The notes beneath the pieces were generated by a model. That model searched no databases. It was not told the origin of the DNA and saw only the letters and a program-made list of their open reading frames with translations. From positions 62,001-126,000 of the forward strand of contig NZ_JANJYH010000007.1 in NCBI RefSeq assembly GCF_024609245.1: DNA of 64,000 nucleotides, in the 5' to 3' direction. Shown in pieces: positions 39,802-49,783 of this stretch (its first letter is position 1; every line of letters starts with the position of its first letter). The DNA comes from Haloarchaeobius sp. FL176 (GTDB lineage Archaea; Halobacteriota; Halobacteria; Halobacteriales; Natrialbaceae). A program made the translations under genes and the position numbers.

Positions 39802-40946
39802 GCATGGATTTCGCAGCGAGAGTCGAGAGAGTCGAACCGTCCGCGACGCTGGCCATCTCCGACGCCGCCTCCGAGCTGGAGGCCGAGGGCGTCGACGTGG
39901 TGGACCTGAGCGTCGGCGAACCGGACTTCCCTACCCCGGAGAACGTCGTGCAGGCCGCGAAGGACGCGATGGACGCCGGCCACACCGGCTACGCGCCGTC
40001 GAACGGCATCCCCGAGCTGAAGGAGGCTATCGCCGCGAAGCTGGCCGACGACGGGCTCGACTACGACCCGGACCAGGTCATCGTCACGCCCGGCGGGAAG
40101 CAGGGGCTGTACGAGATCATCAACGCGCTCATCGACGACGGCGACGAGGTCGCCCTGCTCGACCCGGCGTGGGTGTCCTACGAGGCGATGGTGAAGCTCT
40201 CGGGCGGCTCGCTCACCCGCGTCGACACCGCGAAACACGACTTCTCACTCGAGCCCGCGCTCGACGACCTCGCGGCGGCGGTGTCGGACGACACCGAGCT
40301 CCTCGTCGTCAACTCGCCGGGCAACCCCCACGGTGCGGTGTACTCCCGCGAGGCGTTGGAGGGCGTGCGCGACCTCGCCGTCGAGCACGATATCCTCGTC
40401 ATCTCTGACGAGATCTACAAGGAGATCACGTACGGCGCGGAGGCTATCTCGCTGGGCACGCTCGACGGGATGGGCGACCGCACCATCACGCTCAACGGCT
40501 TCTCGAAGGCGTACTCGATGACCGGCTGGCGGCTCGGCTACTTCGCCGGGCCCGAAGAACTCGTCTCCCAGGCCGGGAAGATTCACAGCCACTCGGTCTC
40601 CTCCGCGGTGAACTTCGTCCAGCACGCCGGCGTCGAGGCGCTGGAGAACTGCGACGAGGCCGTCGCGGAGATGACCGAGGCATTCGAGGCCCGCCGCGAC
40701 ATGCTCGTCGACCTGTTCGCCGACCACGGCGTCGACGTCGCCGTTCCCGAGGGCGCGTTCTACATGATGCTCCCGGTAGACGACGACGACGCCGCCTGGT
40801 GCCAGGGCGCCATCGACGAGGCTCACGTCGCCACGGTGCCGGGCAGTGCGTTCGGGACACCCGGCTACGCGCGGCTCTCCTACGCGGCCAGCGAGGAGCG
40901 GCTCCGCGAGGGCGTCGAACGCCTCGCCGAGCACGGCTACATCTGA
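39798..40946 (+). CDS. Pyridoxal-phosphate aminotransferase, AspC family
   Basis: This 382-residue fold-type I aminotransferase has the usual residues: GKQGLYEIINAL near the cofactor phosphate, VVNSPGNPHGAVYS with the cofactor-contacting Asn, ISDEIYKEITYG and the Schiff-base Lys in TLNGFSKAYSMTGWRLGY. The final Arg of the carboxylate pocket is in GYARLSYA. It is coupled to ribH by a four-base overlap. Substrate most likely aspartate or an aromatic amino acid; not determined. Confidence 0.93.
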   Translation: MSMDFAARVERVEPSATLAISDAASELEAEGVDVVDLSVGEPDFPTPENVVQAAKDAMDAGHTGYAPSNGIPELKEAIAAKLADDGLDYDPDQVIVTPGGKQGLYEIINALIDDGDEVALLDPAWVSYEAMVKLSGGSLTRVDTAKHDFSLEPALDDLAAAVSDDTELLVVNSPGNPHGAVYSREALEGVRDLAVEHDILVISDEIYKEITYGAEAISLGTLDGMGDRTITLNGFSKAYSMTGWRLGYFAGPEELVSQAGKIHSHSVSSAVNFVQHAGVEALENCDEAVAEMTEAFEARRDMLVDLFADHGVDVAVPEGAFYMMLPVDDDDAAWCQGAIDEAHVATVPGSAFGTPGYARLSYAASEERLREGVERLAEHGYI

Positions 40947-40991
40947 GGATCGGTCCCCTTCTTCCGGCTGCCGACGACCGACAGCGACGGC

Positions 40992-42920
40992 TCAGACGAA
41001 CTCGACGCCTGCGATCTCGAAGCAGGCCCCGCGGTCGGGCGACGGTGGGTCGACCGCTCGCACCGTCCAGCCGTGGGCGGAGGCGATGCGGTCGACGATC
41101 GCCAGCCCGAAGCCGGTGCCCGAGTCGTTCGTCGAGAAGCCGTGTTCGAACACCTCCTGGCGGTTCTCGTCCGGGATACCGGGCCCCTCGTCGACGACGC
41201 GGAACCCGGCGCGAGTTCGCGCGACGTGGACGGTCGCCGGGTGGTCGGCGCTGGAGCCGTGTTCCATCGAGTTGCGAAAGAGGTTCTCGAACAGCTGCTG
41301 GAGCCGGTCGCCGTCGGCGAGCACGCTCCCGAGGTCCGCCCCGGCGTCGAGCGTCGCGTCCCCGGTTTCGATGGAGGCCCAGGCCCGGTGGACGACAGGC
41401 TCGAGCCGTGTCGGCACGGGGTCCTCGACGACGGAACCCTGTCGAGCGAGCGCCAGCACGTCCTCGATGAGGTCCGCCATCCGGTCCAGTGCCTCGCGGG
41501 CCTCGGCGAGGCTGGCCGCCGAGTCGTCGTCGGCCGGCTCGACCATCTCGAGTGTCCCCTGTGCGACGTTCAGCGGGTTCCGGAGGTCGTGGCTGACGAA
41601 GCTCGCGAACTCGTCGAGACGTTCGTTCTTCGCCTCGAGGGCCGCCTGGTACTCGCGGCGCTCGGTGACATCGCGGGCGAGGAAGACGACCCTCCCACCG
41701 CCGTCGCCCTCGCGGTCGAGCAGCGTCGTCCGGGCCTCCCAGACGTACGTCTCGTTCTCGAACGGCACCGAGTACTCGATTGTCTGGCCCGTCCCGGTCT
41801 CGATGGTCTCCTGGACCGCCCGGACGACCTTGTCGGCAGTGTCGTGGGGCAGCAGCTCGTGGGCCGTCCGGCCGAGGAGCACCGCGGGATCCGAAAGCCC
41901 AAGCACCGGCTCGTTCGTCAGCACCTCCTCGTAGCGCCCCGTCCCGTCGTAGACGATGACGAGGTCCGGAATCGCGCCGGTGATAGCCTCGAGCCGGTTG
42001 CGGTTCAGCCGGACCGACTCCCGGTCGGCTGCCGCCTGTATCGCGTGAGCCGCGTTCGCCGCGATGTCGGTGAGCAGGTCCCGGGCCTGCTCGTCGACGT
42101 CGTCCCGTCTGGGCGAGTGAACGACGAGCGCGCCGAAACACCGGTCCTCGTACACGAGTGGTGCGACCGCGACGTCGAACGAGCCGGCGGCGCCGTCGGG
42201 CGCGAACCGAGCGTCGAGCGGGACATCCCGCGCGACCTGGGTCTCGTGCGTCGCCAGTGCGGTCGCCAGTGGGCCCTCGCCACCGGTCGCCAGCGGCAGC
42301 GTGTCGGTGTCAGATGCCTCGACACCGGCGATAGCGCGAACACCGGCCGAGTTCTCGCGGCCGGGGGCGACCCACGCGAGCGTGTATCGCGTGTCGACCA
42401 GCCGTTCACAGACGGTCCGCTCGATCTCCGTCTGGGAGGTCGCCCGGACGATTGCCGTGTTCACCTCGCGGATGAGCGTGGTGTCGACCCGGAGCCGTTC
42501 CGTCCGGACCTCGTACTCGTGGACATCGATCGCCGACTCGACGACCCACGCGAGCGTGGCCGCCGCGGACTCGTCGGTGACGCGGCAGACGCCCGACACG
42601 GGGTACGCGCCGGTGTGGACCGCTCGTTCGACCGCGCTGTCGCTCGTCGCGACGACCACGGGCTCGAACGAGCCGAGCTCGGCCTCGTCGAGCACCGCGG
42701 GGTCGTTCGCGACGAGCACGATAGCGTCCGGTCGCGCGTCCTCGGGAGGCGTGAAACATCGTCCTGCTTCCGCCTCCGCGGTCGAGCCGAGCGCGAGCTC
42801 GCGCGGTTCGACCGTGAAACCCCTGTCCCGGAGCGGGCCAGTCAGGTCGTCGTCGAGCGAGCCGCTCCGGAGCAGGCAGACCGACCTGTCCTGGCCGCAG
42901 TCCGGCCGTCCGGATGACAT
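40992..42920 (-). CDS. GAF/PAS sensor histidine kinase
   Basis: A 642-residue cytoplasmic kinase. Residues 1-135 resemble a degenerate receiver-like domain without an obvious phospho-Asp, followed by a GAF domain (about 150-295), a PAS domain with PAC (about 305-430), a DHp domain with the acceptor His in FVSHDLRNPLNVAQG (about residue 449) and a HATPase domain (GTGFGLAIVDRI near the end). No receiver gene is adjacent. The signal is unknown. Confidence 0.9.
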   Translation of the reverse strand: MSSGRPDCGQDRSVCLLRSGSLDDDLTGPLRDRGFTVEPRELALGSTAEAEAGRCFTPPEDARPDAIVLVANDPAVLDEAELGSFEPVVVATSDSAVERAVHTGAYPVSGVCRVTDESAAATLAWVVESAIDVHEYEVRTERLRVDTTLIREVNTAIVRATSQTEIERTVCERLVDTRYTLAWVAPGRENSAGVRAIAGVEASDTDTLPLATGGEGPLATALATHETQVARDVPLDARFAPDGAAGSFDVAVAPLVYEDRCFGALVVHSPRRDDVDEQARDLLTDIAANAAHAIQAAADRESVRLNRNRLEAITGAIPDLVIVYDGTGRYEEVLTNEPVLGLSDPAVLLGRTAHELLPHDTADKVVRAVQETIETGTGQTIEYSVPFENETYVWEARTTLLDREGDGGGRVVFLARDVTERREYQAALEAKNERLDEFASFVSHDLRNPLNVAQGTLEMVEPADDDSAASLAEAREALDRMADLIEDVLALARQGSVVEDPVPTRLEPVVHRAWASIETGDATLDAGADLGSVLADGDRLQQLFENLFRNSMEHGSSADHPATVHVARTRAGFRVVDEGPGIPDENRQEVFEHGFSTNDSGTGFGLAIVDRIASAHGWTVRAVDPPSPDRGACFEIAGVEFV

Positions 42921-42974
42921 GCCTTCGCAGAAGGTGGCGACCCTAATGATGGTATCGGCAACCCGTCGCCCGGT

Positions 42975-43418
42975 TCAGCCGTCCCGCAGCTCGAGGATGC
43001 GGTCGACGATTCGGCCCGTCGAGAGGAGCTCGCCCTCGTACTTCGGCTCCCGGGCGCTCGCCCGGCGCACCTCACAGTCGATGCCCCGGCCCGCCAGCGC
43101 GTCGGCGATGGCGGATTCGTCGTGGTGCTGGTCGTGGCCGAGGACGATGCAGTCCGGGTCGATGCGCTCGATGGGCACGAAGATGTCCTCGGTGTGCCCG
43201 AGATGCGCCTCGTCGACCATCTCGAGCGCCGCGACCATGTCCCGTCGCTGGCGGTCGGGGAGGACGGGTTTCTCCTTGTGCGTGACGTTCTCCCGCCGTG
43301 CGATGATGACGTGAAGCTCGTCGCCCAGCGAGGCGGCCTCCGAGAAGTAGTGGAGGTGTCCCGGATGGAGAATATCGAACGTGCCCTGTGCGATGATGGT
43401 CGTCTGATTTGCAGTCAT
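42975..43418 (-). CDS. ribL: FAD synthetase, archaeal type
   Basis: This 147-residue cytidylyltransferase-fold enzyme transfers AMP or CMP to FMN. It shows [14 protein letters not shown] with HPGH at residues 18-21, and a distal STGRIVDRI in place of ISSTxIR. It corresponds to the archaeal RibL, distinct from bacterial RibF. The start overlaps the stop of the JAMM gene by four bases, so the two are co-translated. Confidence 0.92.
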   Translation of the reverse strand: MTANQTTIIAQGTFDILHPGHLHYFSEAASLGDELHVIIARRENVTHKEKPVLPDRQRRDMVAALEMVDEAHLGHTEDIFVPIERIDPDCIVLGHDQHHDESAIADALAGRGIDCEVRRASAREPKYEGELLSTGRIVDRILELRDG

Positions 43419-43918
43419 TTGTCTCGTCGCAGTTCCGCATCGATGTCTGCCTGTGTAAAATCGAAGAACTCCTCGTGGTCCTCGAGGTCGACGTCGAGCA
43501 CCGGGAGGTCCCGGTACTCGCCCTGCTGGTCGAACGCCCGCCAGTCGTTGCGGCCGTACGGGGCACCCATGATGACGTGGACGGTGCCCGAGGTGAACGT
43601 CGCGAGGTCTTCGTCGCTCGGCCGGAGAACGCCGTTCGGGTGCGAGTGGATGCTGCCGAGCGAGCGCATGTCGTTCGGAATCATGTTCGAGTCGACCGTC
43701 GCGCTCACCGGGTTCGACCGGGTCCCGGGGATGACGAGGATGTCGGTGATGACGTAGCCCCGCTGGTCCATCCCGAGGTGCTTCGCGGGCGTCCCGCGGA
43801 GCATCCCCATGTACTCGTTGGGGTGGGTGTCCTCTGCTGACTCCAGCGCGAAGTCGATGGTGTCGCGGGCGATACCGACGACACCCTGACGCTGGAAGAG
43901 CCGGTCGAACAATCCCAT
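43415..43918 (-). CDS. JAMM/MPN+ metalloprotease-like protein
   Basis: The 167-residue protein has the complete zinc motif: Glu35, His91 and His93 in SIHSHP, Ser101 and Asp104, spaced as in JAMM isopeptidases. Haloarchaea use a JAMM enzyme to remove ubiquitin-like SAMP modifiers; this protein could be one of these or the related JAMM2 type. The ATG at 43918 ([10 protein letters not shown]) gives the natural N-terminus. Co-translation with ribL is conserved-looking but has no known reason. Confidence 0.85.
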   Translation of the reverse strand: MGLFDRLFQRQGVVGIARDTIDFALESAEDTHPNEYMGMLRGTPAKHLGMDQRGYVITDILVIPGTRSNPVSATVDSNMIPNDMRSLGSIHSHPNGVLRPSDEDLATFTSGTVHVIMGAPYGRNDWRAFDQQGEYRDLPVLDVDLEDHEEFFDFTQADIDAELRRDK

Positions 43919-44000
43919 GTGCCCCACTCACGCCTCGCCGGTGCTAAACGTTCCGAAAGCCGCGGTCGGCCGTCGGCGCGCGCGTTCGTCTTGACAAGGG

Positions 44001-44006
44001 TTATAC
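44001..44006 (+). promoter_or_regulatory. Putative TATA element of the RecJ-like gene
   Basis: TTATAC lies 27-32 bases upstream of the ATG at 44033. This is standard spacing for a leaderless or near-leaderless message and supports that start over the longer frame opening at 43919. Confidence 0.5.
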
Positions 44007-44032
44007 GCGGTCGTTTCGAACTCTTGCCCAAC

Positions 44033-45937
44033 ATGACAACCGACTCCGTCGGCGACGACGCTGGCGACGGGGACGTGCCGATCGTCTACGACCTCGCGCC
44101 CGACTGCACGGTCGAAGACATCGAATCCGACACGCCCTACCTCGCCACCGTCAACGGCATCGTCGAGTACGGCATCTTCGTCGACCTCTCCGACTCTGTC
44201 TCGGGTCTCGTCCACGAATCGACCCTCGATGGCACGTACGCCGTCGACGACGAACTCGTCGTCGAGGTCGACAACGTCCGCGACGACGGCGACATCTCCT
44301 TCGAACCCGTCGAGCTCGCGGACTACCGCGTCGAGGTCGTCGACCACGACTACCGGCCGACCGCGACGACCGCGCTCGACACCAACCTCGGCGAGCAGGT
44401 CCACGTCGAGGGCATCGTCACACAGATCAAGCAGACGGGCGGCCCGACCATCTTCCAGGTCCGCGACGAGCACGGCGTCGTGCCCGCCGCCGCCTTCGAG
44501 GCCGCGGGCGTCCGCGCCTACCCGGACATCGCCGTCGACGACGTGGTCCGCGTGACCGGCGTCGTCGAGACCCGTGAGGACGCCATCCAGCTCGAGGTCG
44601 GGTCCCTCACTGGCCTCGAAGGTGACGACGCGTCCGAGGTCCGCGACCGCATCGACGACGCCACCGAGGAGTGGGCCGAACCCCACGACGTCGAGCCGCT
44701 CGTCGAGTGGGACGCCTTCGAGAAGCTCCGTGACGACATCCGCGAGGTCGCCCGCATGCTCCGCAAGACGGTCATCGAGGGCCGCCCCATCCGCGTCCGG
44801 CACCACGCCGACGGTGACGGGATGTGCGCCTCGGTGCCGGTCCAGCGCGCCCTCGAAGGCTTCATCGCCGAGGTCCATCAGGACCCGGACGCGCCGCGAC
44901 ACCTGTTCAAGCGCCTCCCTAGCAAGGCGCCGTTCTACGAGATGGAGGACGCGACGCGCGACCTCAACTTCGCGCTCGAGGACCGCGCGAAGCACGGCCA
45001 GAAGCTCCCGCTCGTCCTGATGCTCGACAACGGCTCGACCGAGGAGGACGTACCCGCCTACGAGACGCTGGCGCACTACGACATCCCCATCCTCGCACTC
45101 GACCACCACCACCCCGACCCGGAGGCGGTCGACCCGCTGCTCGACGCCCACGTCAACCCCTACCTCTACGACGAGGACTACCGCATCACGACCGGCATGA
45201 TGTGCGTCGAGCTCGCCCGGATGATCTACCCGGACCTCACCGACGACCTGCGACACGTCCCCGCCGTCGCCGGACTCTCGGACCGATCGAAGGCCGAGGC
45301 CATGGACGACTACCTCGAACTCGCCGCCGCGGAGGGCTACGACGAGGACGACCTGCAGGACATCAGCGAGGCGCTCGACTACGGCGCGCACTGGCTCCGC
45401 TACGACTCGGGCCGCCACCTCATCGACGACGTGCTCAACATCGGCGTCGACGACGAGTCCCGGCACCGCCGGCTCGTCGACGTGCTCTCGACCCGCGCCG
45501 AGGAGGCCGTCGACGACCAGCTCGACGCCGCGATGTCACACGTCGAGCACGAGCCGCTCGACAACGGCGCACACCTCTACACCATCGACGTCGAGAACCA
45601 CGCGCACCGGTTCACCTACCCCGCGCCGGGCAAGACTACCGGCGAGATACACGACCGGAAAGTCGAGGAGACGGGCGACCCCGTCATCACCATCGGGTAC
45701 GGCCCCGACTTCGCCGTCCTCCGCTCCGACGGCGTCCGGCTGGACATCCCGCAGATGGTGACCGAGCTCGACGAGGAGATCGTCGGCGGCGGCGTCTCCG
45801 GCGGCGGCCACCTCGTCGTCGGCTCCATCAAGTTCGTGAAGGGTCGGCGCGAGGAGGTCATCGACTCGCTCGTCGAGAAGATGGCCGAGGCCGACCTCGA
45901 CGAGGACCTCAGCAGCACCTCGCCGCTGACGGAGTAA
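44033..45937 (+). CDS. RecJ-like DHH nuclease with S1 and OB domains
   Basis: A 634-residue protein of the archaeal RecJ/GAN type. An S1-like domain (about residues 40-105) and an OB fold (about 120-205) lead a DHH catalytic part: HHADGDGMCAS near residue 260, LMLDNGSTEED and ALDHHHPDPE. The C-terminal DHHA1 domain carries GGGVSGGGHLVVG. Archaeal members are single-strand exonucleases linked to the replication fork or RNA processing; the exact role differs between paralogues and is not settled here. It is divergent from the JAMM-ribL pair. Confidence 0.9.
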   Translation: MTTDSVGDDAGDGDVPIVYDLAPDCTVEDIESDTPYLATVNGIVEYGIFVDLSDSVSGLVHESTLDGTYAVDDELVVEVDNVRDDGDISFEPVELADYRVEVVDHDYRPTATTALDTNLGEQVHVEGIVTQIKQTGGPTIFQVRDEHGVVPAAAFEAAGVRAYPDIAVDDVVRVTGVVETREDAIQLEVGSLTGLEGDDASEVRDRIDDATEEWAEPHDVEPLVEWDAFEKLRDDIREVARMLRKTVIEGRPIRVRHHADGDGMCASVPVQRALEGFIAEVHQDPDAPRHLFKRLPSKAPFYEMEDATRDLNFALEDRAKHGQKLPLVLMLDNGSTEEDVPAYETLAHYDIPILALDHHHPDPEAVDPLLDAHVNPYLYDEDYRITTGMMCVELARMIYPDLTDDLRHVPAVAGLSDRSKAEAMDDYLELAAAEGYDEDDLQDISEALDYGAHWLRYDSGRHLIDDVLNIGVDDESRHRRLVDVLSTRAEEAVDDQLDAAMSHVEHEPLDNGAHLYTIDVENHAHRFTYPAPGKTTGEIHDRKVEETGDPVITIGYGPDFAVLRSDGVRLDIPQMVTELDEEIVGGGVSGGGHLVVGSIKFVKGRREEVIDSLVEKMAEADLDEDLSSTSPLTE

Positions 45938-45956
45938 CGTCTCGCCTTCTCGCGGC

Positions 45957-47627
45957 TCACCCCTGGAGCTCGCCCTCGTACTCGAACTGTACCCGTCGCC
46001 AGCACACCAGCACCGCGAGCGCGGCGGCGGCGATAGCGGCTACCCAGAGCAGCCGCGGTCGGAGCACGCCGTCCCCGTCGCTCCCGCCGCGCCAGTCCGC
46101 GTCGAAGGCGTCGGCGTAGTATCGCCCGACTTCGTCGCCCGTCAGGACGACCGCGACTTCGCGGTTCTCCCGGAGCGAGTTCGTGTTCCAGTTCACGCTC
46201 CCGAGGACGACGTGGCGCTCGTCCACGACGACCCCCTTCGCGTGGAGCTTCTCGAATCGGCCGGCGGGGTCGACCAGTCTGGCTTCCACGTCCAGCCCCT
46301 CCCGCTCCGCGATGGCGTTCAGTCGGTCGACGACGCGCCCGTTCTCCGCCTCGGCGTACCACGCACTGCTCAGCAGGAACCGGACCCGCGTCCCGTTCCG
46401 GGCCGCGGCGAGAGCAGCCTGCACGAGCGGCGTGTCGACACCGTCCACGCTCATCTGCTCGATGCGGACGGCGGAGTCAGCGCCGGCGATCAGCGAGACC
46501 AGTGACGCCTCGGCGTTGTCCGGCGCGACGAGCACGGTCGTCGAATCGACCGGGACCGTACTGGCCGCGATGCGGCTCGGGTACGAACTCGTCGCGGGTT
46601 CGCAACGCACCGGGTCGACAGCCTCGCGTCGGTCGAGCCAGGGCGCGGCGTCGTGTGCCGTCCAGTCGGCGTTGAACGTCCGGTTCAGGGCACCGACCGG
46701 CTCGGAGCCGTTCAGGACGACGCCCCAGCCGCGGTTCGCGTGTCCGCCGGTTCCGGACGGCTTCCAGTTCTCGGTGAGCACGAGCGCCCGTTCGTCGGCG
46801 ACGAGGTACTTCGCGTGGTGGAAGTCGTACCGGGCGGTCTCGCCGCCGAGGAGCCGCACGGAGACGCCACCGGCCCGTAGCCGGTCGAGTGCCGCGACCT
46901 CGCGTGCCGAGAGCCCGCCGACCGGTGCGTCGTCGACGAGTACCCGCACCGTTACCCCACGCTCGGCCGCGGCGAGCAGCGCGTCGGTCACCCGGTCGGA
47001 CGTGAAGGTGTAGCCCGCGAGGAGGACGCGGTCGTCCGCGGCGGCGATGGCGTCCAGCGGGACCGCCGTGTCGGGCATCACGAAGGCACGGACCTGTCCC
47101 GGGCCGCCGCGCGCTGGCTCGAAGTCGGTCGCCCCGCGGGGGACCCAGCGGTCGCCGGTCCAGCGTTCGGCCGCCGGCGCGTCCTCGTAGGCCAGCGTGG
47201 CCACCCGTGAGCCGTTCCGTGTGAGTACGACCCGTTCGCCACCGTTGGCGAGCCGTGGGAACTCCCCGACCGCGACGACGCGCGCCACGGACTCGTTCAC
47301 GTCGGGGGGGAGAGCGGCTGGCTTCCCGGTGAACGCGACCCGGCCCGAGACGGTGACGTTGGGGAGCCCCGCGGTTTCGTCGTCGTCGCCGACGGTCCAA
47401 CCTTCGAGAGTGGTCGCGTCCGGGAACGACGCGACGACGTACTCCCCGGCGTCACCCGCTGCGACGGGATTCGGGAGCACCGCGACGAGGTGGGGTGCGT
47501 CGCTGCCGGTCTCGTTCGGCGGTGCGTCGACGTCACCGGAGGCGGCGTCCGCTCCGGCTGCGACCGCACCAGCAGTCGCTAGCAGGCAGAGGAGTACGAC
47601 CGCAACGAGTGTTCTCGAACCGGACAC
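45957..47627 (-). CDS. Secreted phospholipase D-like protein, membrane-anchored
   Basis: The 556-residue product has an N-terminal signal peptide and a C-terminal helix near residues 525-545. Between them are two HKD-type motifs: HHAKYLVADERALVLTENW and LHAKGVVVDERHVVLGSVNW. The first 170 residues contain a lamin-tail-like beta domain. Such proteins act as phosphodiesterases on lipids or nucleic acids outside the cell. The actual substrate is unknown. In each motif the Asp and the following Asn/Ser region are intact, so activity is likely. Confidence 0.85.
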   Translation of the reverse strand: MSGSRTLVAVVLLCLLATAGAVAAGADAASGDVDAPPNETGSDAPHLVAVLPNPVAAGDAGEYVVASFPDATTLEGWTVGDDDETAGLPNVTVSGRVAFTGKPAALPPDVNESVARVVAVGEFPRLANGGERVVLTRNGSRVATLAYEDAPAAERWTGDRWVPRGATDFEPARGGPGQVRAFVMPDTAVPLDAIAAADDRVLLAGYTFTSDRVTDALLAAAERGVTVRVLVDDAPVGGLSAREVAALDRLRAGGVSVRLLGGETARYDFHHAKYLVADERALVLTENWKPSGTGGHANRGWGVVLNGSEPVGALNRTFNADWTAHDAAPWLDRREAVDPVRCEPATSSYPSRIAASTVPVDSTTVLVAPDNAEASLVSLIAGADSAVRIEQMSVDGVDTPLVQAALAAARNGTRVRFLLSSAWYAEAENGRVVDRLNAIAEREGLDVEARLVDPAGRFEKLHAKGVVVDERHVVLGSVNWNTNSLRENREVAVVLTGDEVGRYYADAFDADWRGGSDGDGVLRPRLLWVAAIAAAALAVLVCWRRVQFEYEGELQG

Positions 47628-47665
47628 GCGGGGTCTGGCCCCGCCTTCCTACAAGAAGGGTGCGT

Positions 47666-48898
47666 TCAGACCGCCTTCTTCGCTTCTTCCTGGACGAGGA
47701 AGGAGTGGTCGTCGGTGTACTCGGCGACGGCGTCGAGCGCGGTCTCGGTGCCGATGCGGTTCAGCGCCCACGCGGCGCTGGAGCGGACGGTGTCGTCCTC
47801 GTCGTTCTCGAGGACGTCCGCGAGCGGTTCGACGGCGCGGGTGTCGCCGATGAGGCCGAGGGAGCGGGCGGCCCGCGAGCGGGTCATCGCGTCCTCGGCG
47901 ACGAGCTTGTTCGCGATGCCCTGGGTCGCCTCCTCGCTGCCGATCTCCCCGAGCGCACGGAAGGTCACCTTCTGGAGTTCCTTGTCGGAGTCGGCGTCGA
48001 CGTACTCGACGAGCGTCTCGACGGGCTCGTCGCTGCCGATCTTGCCGAGGATGCTGATGGCCCTCTTGTCGCGGCGCTGGGCGCGCTGCATCATCGGGTC
48101 GAGCGCCTCCTCGGGCCCGAAGTTCTCGAGCGACTCGAGGCAGTGCCGCTCCATGAAGTCGGACTCGAACATCTCGAGGCCGATGAGGATCTTCTCGGCG
48201 TCCATGTCGCGCTCGAAGGTCTTGATGGCGTTCCACTCCGGCGGGAAGTCCTTGCGGTGGTCGACGACGTCGTAGAAGCCGTGGTAGTCGAGCATCTCCT
48301 TCTGGGAGAGGTCGTCCCACTCCTCGGCGTCCTCGAGGCCGGCGAGCAGCTCCTCGCTGGCCTCGAGCAGGCTCGCGATGTCTTCCGCGTCGTCGTCGGC
48401 GTCGAGCCCCATGGCTTCGACGGTGGCGGCGGCGTCCTCGAGGAACGTCTCGGCGTCCTCGATGCTGTCCGCGTCCCCGCTGACGTCGAGCAGGTCCGTC
48501 CCGAGGAAGTCGTTCACGGCGTCGAGGACGTCCGGCTCGCCGTCCTCCGTCCATCGTGTGTCGGCGACCGTGGACTGTGCCTCCTCGACGTTCGCGACGA
48601 CGTCCTCGCCGTAGGGGCCGCGCTGTTCTTCGAGGTCGTCACGCGCCTCGGAGAGGTCGCTGTCGAGTGCCTCGGCGGGGTCCTCCTCGTCCTCGTCGTC
48701 CGGCTCGGGGAGTTCGGCGGCCTCGAGGTCCTCCTCGAGTGACTCGATGTCTGCCTCGACCTCGTCGAGTTCGGGCTCGGTCTCGGCGGCGTCTAGGGCC
48801 TCGCTGATGGCGTCGAGCCGTTCGCGAAGGGCCTCGACGTCCGCGACAGCGACCTCCTCGCTGCTCTCGTCGCCGGCGTCGCCCTCGTCCTCGCTCAT
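47666..48898 (-). CDS. HEAT-repeat protein with acidic coiled N-terminus
   Basis: The 410-residue soluble protein starts with about 110 highly acidic residues likely to be helical, then has HEAT/PBS-lyase-like repeats from about residue 230 on, with segments such as AARSLGLIGDTRAVEPLADVL and SSAAWALNRIGTETALDAVAEY. Such scaffolds mediate protein contacts. Related haloarchaeal proteins are annotated only as HEAT-repeat proteins. No catalytic motif is visible. Confidence 0.85.
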   Translation of the reverse strand: MSEDEGDAGDESSEEVAVADVEALRERLDAISEALDAAETEPELDEVEADIESLEEDLEAAELPEPDDEDEEDPAEALDSDLSEARDDLEEQRGPYGEDVVANVEEAQSTVADTRWTEDGEPDVLDAVNDFLGTDLLDVSGDADSIEDAETFLEDAAATVEAMGLDADDDAEDIASLLEASEELLAGLEDAEEWDDLSQKEMLDYHGFYDVVDHRKDFPPEWNAIKTFERDMDAEKILIGLEMFESDFMERHCLESLENFGPEEALDPMMQRAQRRDKRAISILGKIGSDEPVETLVEYVDADSDKELQKVTFRALGEIGSEEATQGIANKLVAEDAMTRSRAARSLGLIGDTRAVEPLADVLENDEDDTVRSSAAWALNRIGTETALDAVAEYTDDHSFLVQEEAKKAV

Positions 48899-48952
48899 AG
48901 GGTACCACCCGTTACCGTCACGTTCATGCGCGAGTGTCGGGCCAGCGTCTCC

Positions 48953-49672
48953 CTAAGCGTTTCCATACAATTTCGTGACGACCCACCCGCCGCGCCAGTA
49001 GAACAGGGGACCCGCGACGAGATAGGCCAGCCCGAGGGTGAGCAGCGCCCACGGGAACGTTCGCCCGAACTGGTACGGGATGAGCACGGCCAGCGCGTGG
49101 ACGACGCCCATCAGCAGCGCGTCGCGGGCGAGCAGGTCCGGGTAGCAGATGGTCGAGACCATCAGGTAGACGAACGCGGCGGTGCCGACGAGCAGCAGTG
49201 TCGGGTCGTGGACGCCACAGAGCACCGTCGAGCCGATGATTGTCGCGGCGAGTGTCGTCGGCACGCCCTCGGTGTACTCGTCGCCAGCGTCGTAGGCCGT
49301 GTACATCCCGAGCCTGACGACGCCCATGGCGACGAACAGCGCGGGCAGTACCGCGGTCGCGGCGGTCCTCGCGGTGAGTGGGTCGAAGGAGACCGGCCAC
49401 GCGGCGTCGACCGTCGCGTAGACGAGCACCGCTGGCGCGACACAGAACGTCGCCACGTCCGCCAGCGAGTCGAGGTACGGGCCGACCTGCGAGCCGCCGG
49501 CGTAGCGTGCGACGACGCCGTCCAGTCCGTCGGCGATGGCCCCGAGCAGCACGAGTCGCGCAGCGAGTTCGACGTCGCTGAAGGCGACGACGACGGCCAC
49601 GAACCCGAGTGCGGCGTTGGCGGTCGTCACCGCGTCGGCGGGGCCGAGCCGACCGACGAACCGGGGGAGCAT
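48953..49672 (-). CDS. CDP-alcohol phosphatidyltransferase, probable archaetidylserine synthase
   Basis: A 239-residue membrane enzyme with about eight helices. The CDP-alcohol motif DGxxARx8Gx3Dx3D is perfect at DGVVARYAGGSQVGPYLDSLAD. The N-terminal VTTANAALG matches the pssA/serine-type branch more than glycerol-phosphate or inositol types, so archaetidylserine synthase is the best guess. The start at ATG 49672 is preferred to a GTG two codons earlier. Confidence 0.8.
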   Translation of the reverse strand: MLPRFVGRLGPADAVTTANAALGFVAVVVAFSDVELAARLVLLGAIADGLDGVVARYAGGSQVGPYLDSLADVATFCVAPAVLVYATVDAAWPVSFDPLTARTAATAVLPALFVAMGVVRLGMYTAYDAGDEYTEGVPTTLAATIIGSTVLCGVHDPTLLLVGTAAFVYLMVSTICYPDLLARDALLMGVVHALAVLIPYQFGRTFPWALLTLGLAYLVAGPLFYWRGGWVVTKLYGNA

Positions 49673-49783
49673 ACCCACCGGTTCGCCGTCCCCGTTTTAC
49701 GCTCTTTCGGTCTCGACGGGCGGTCGCACGCGGATGGTTCACCGACCCGGCTGGCTAAGGAGTCCCAGACCCAAGGATGAGCC

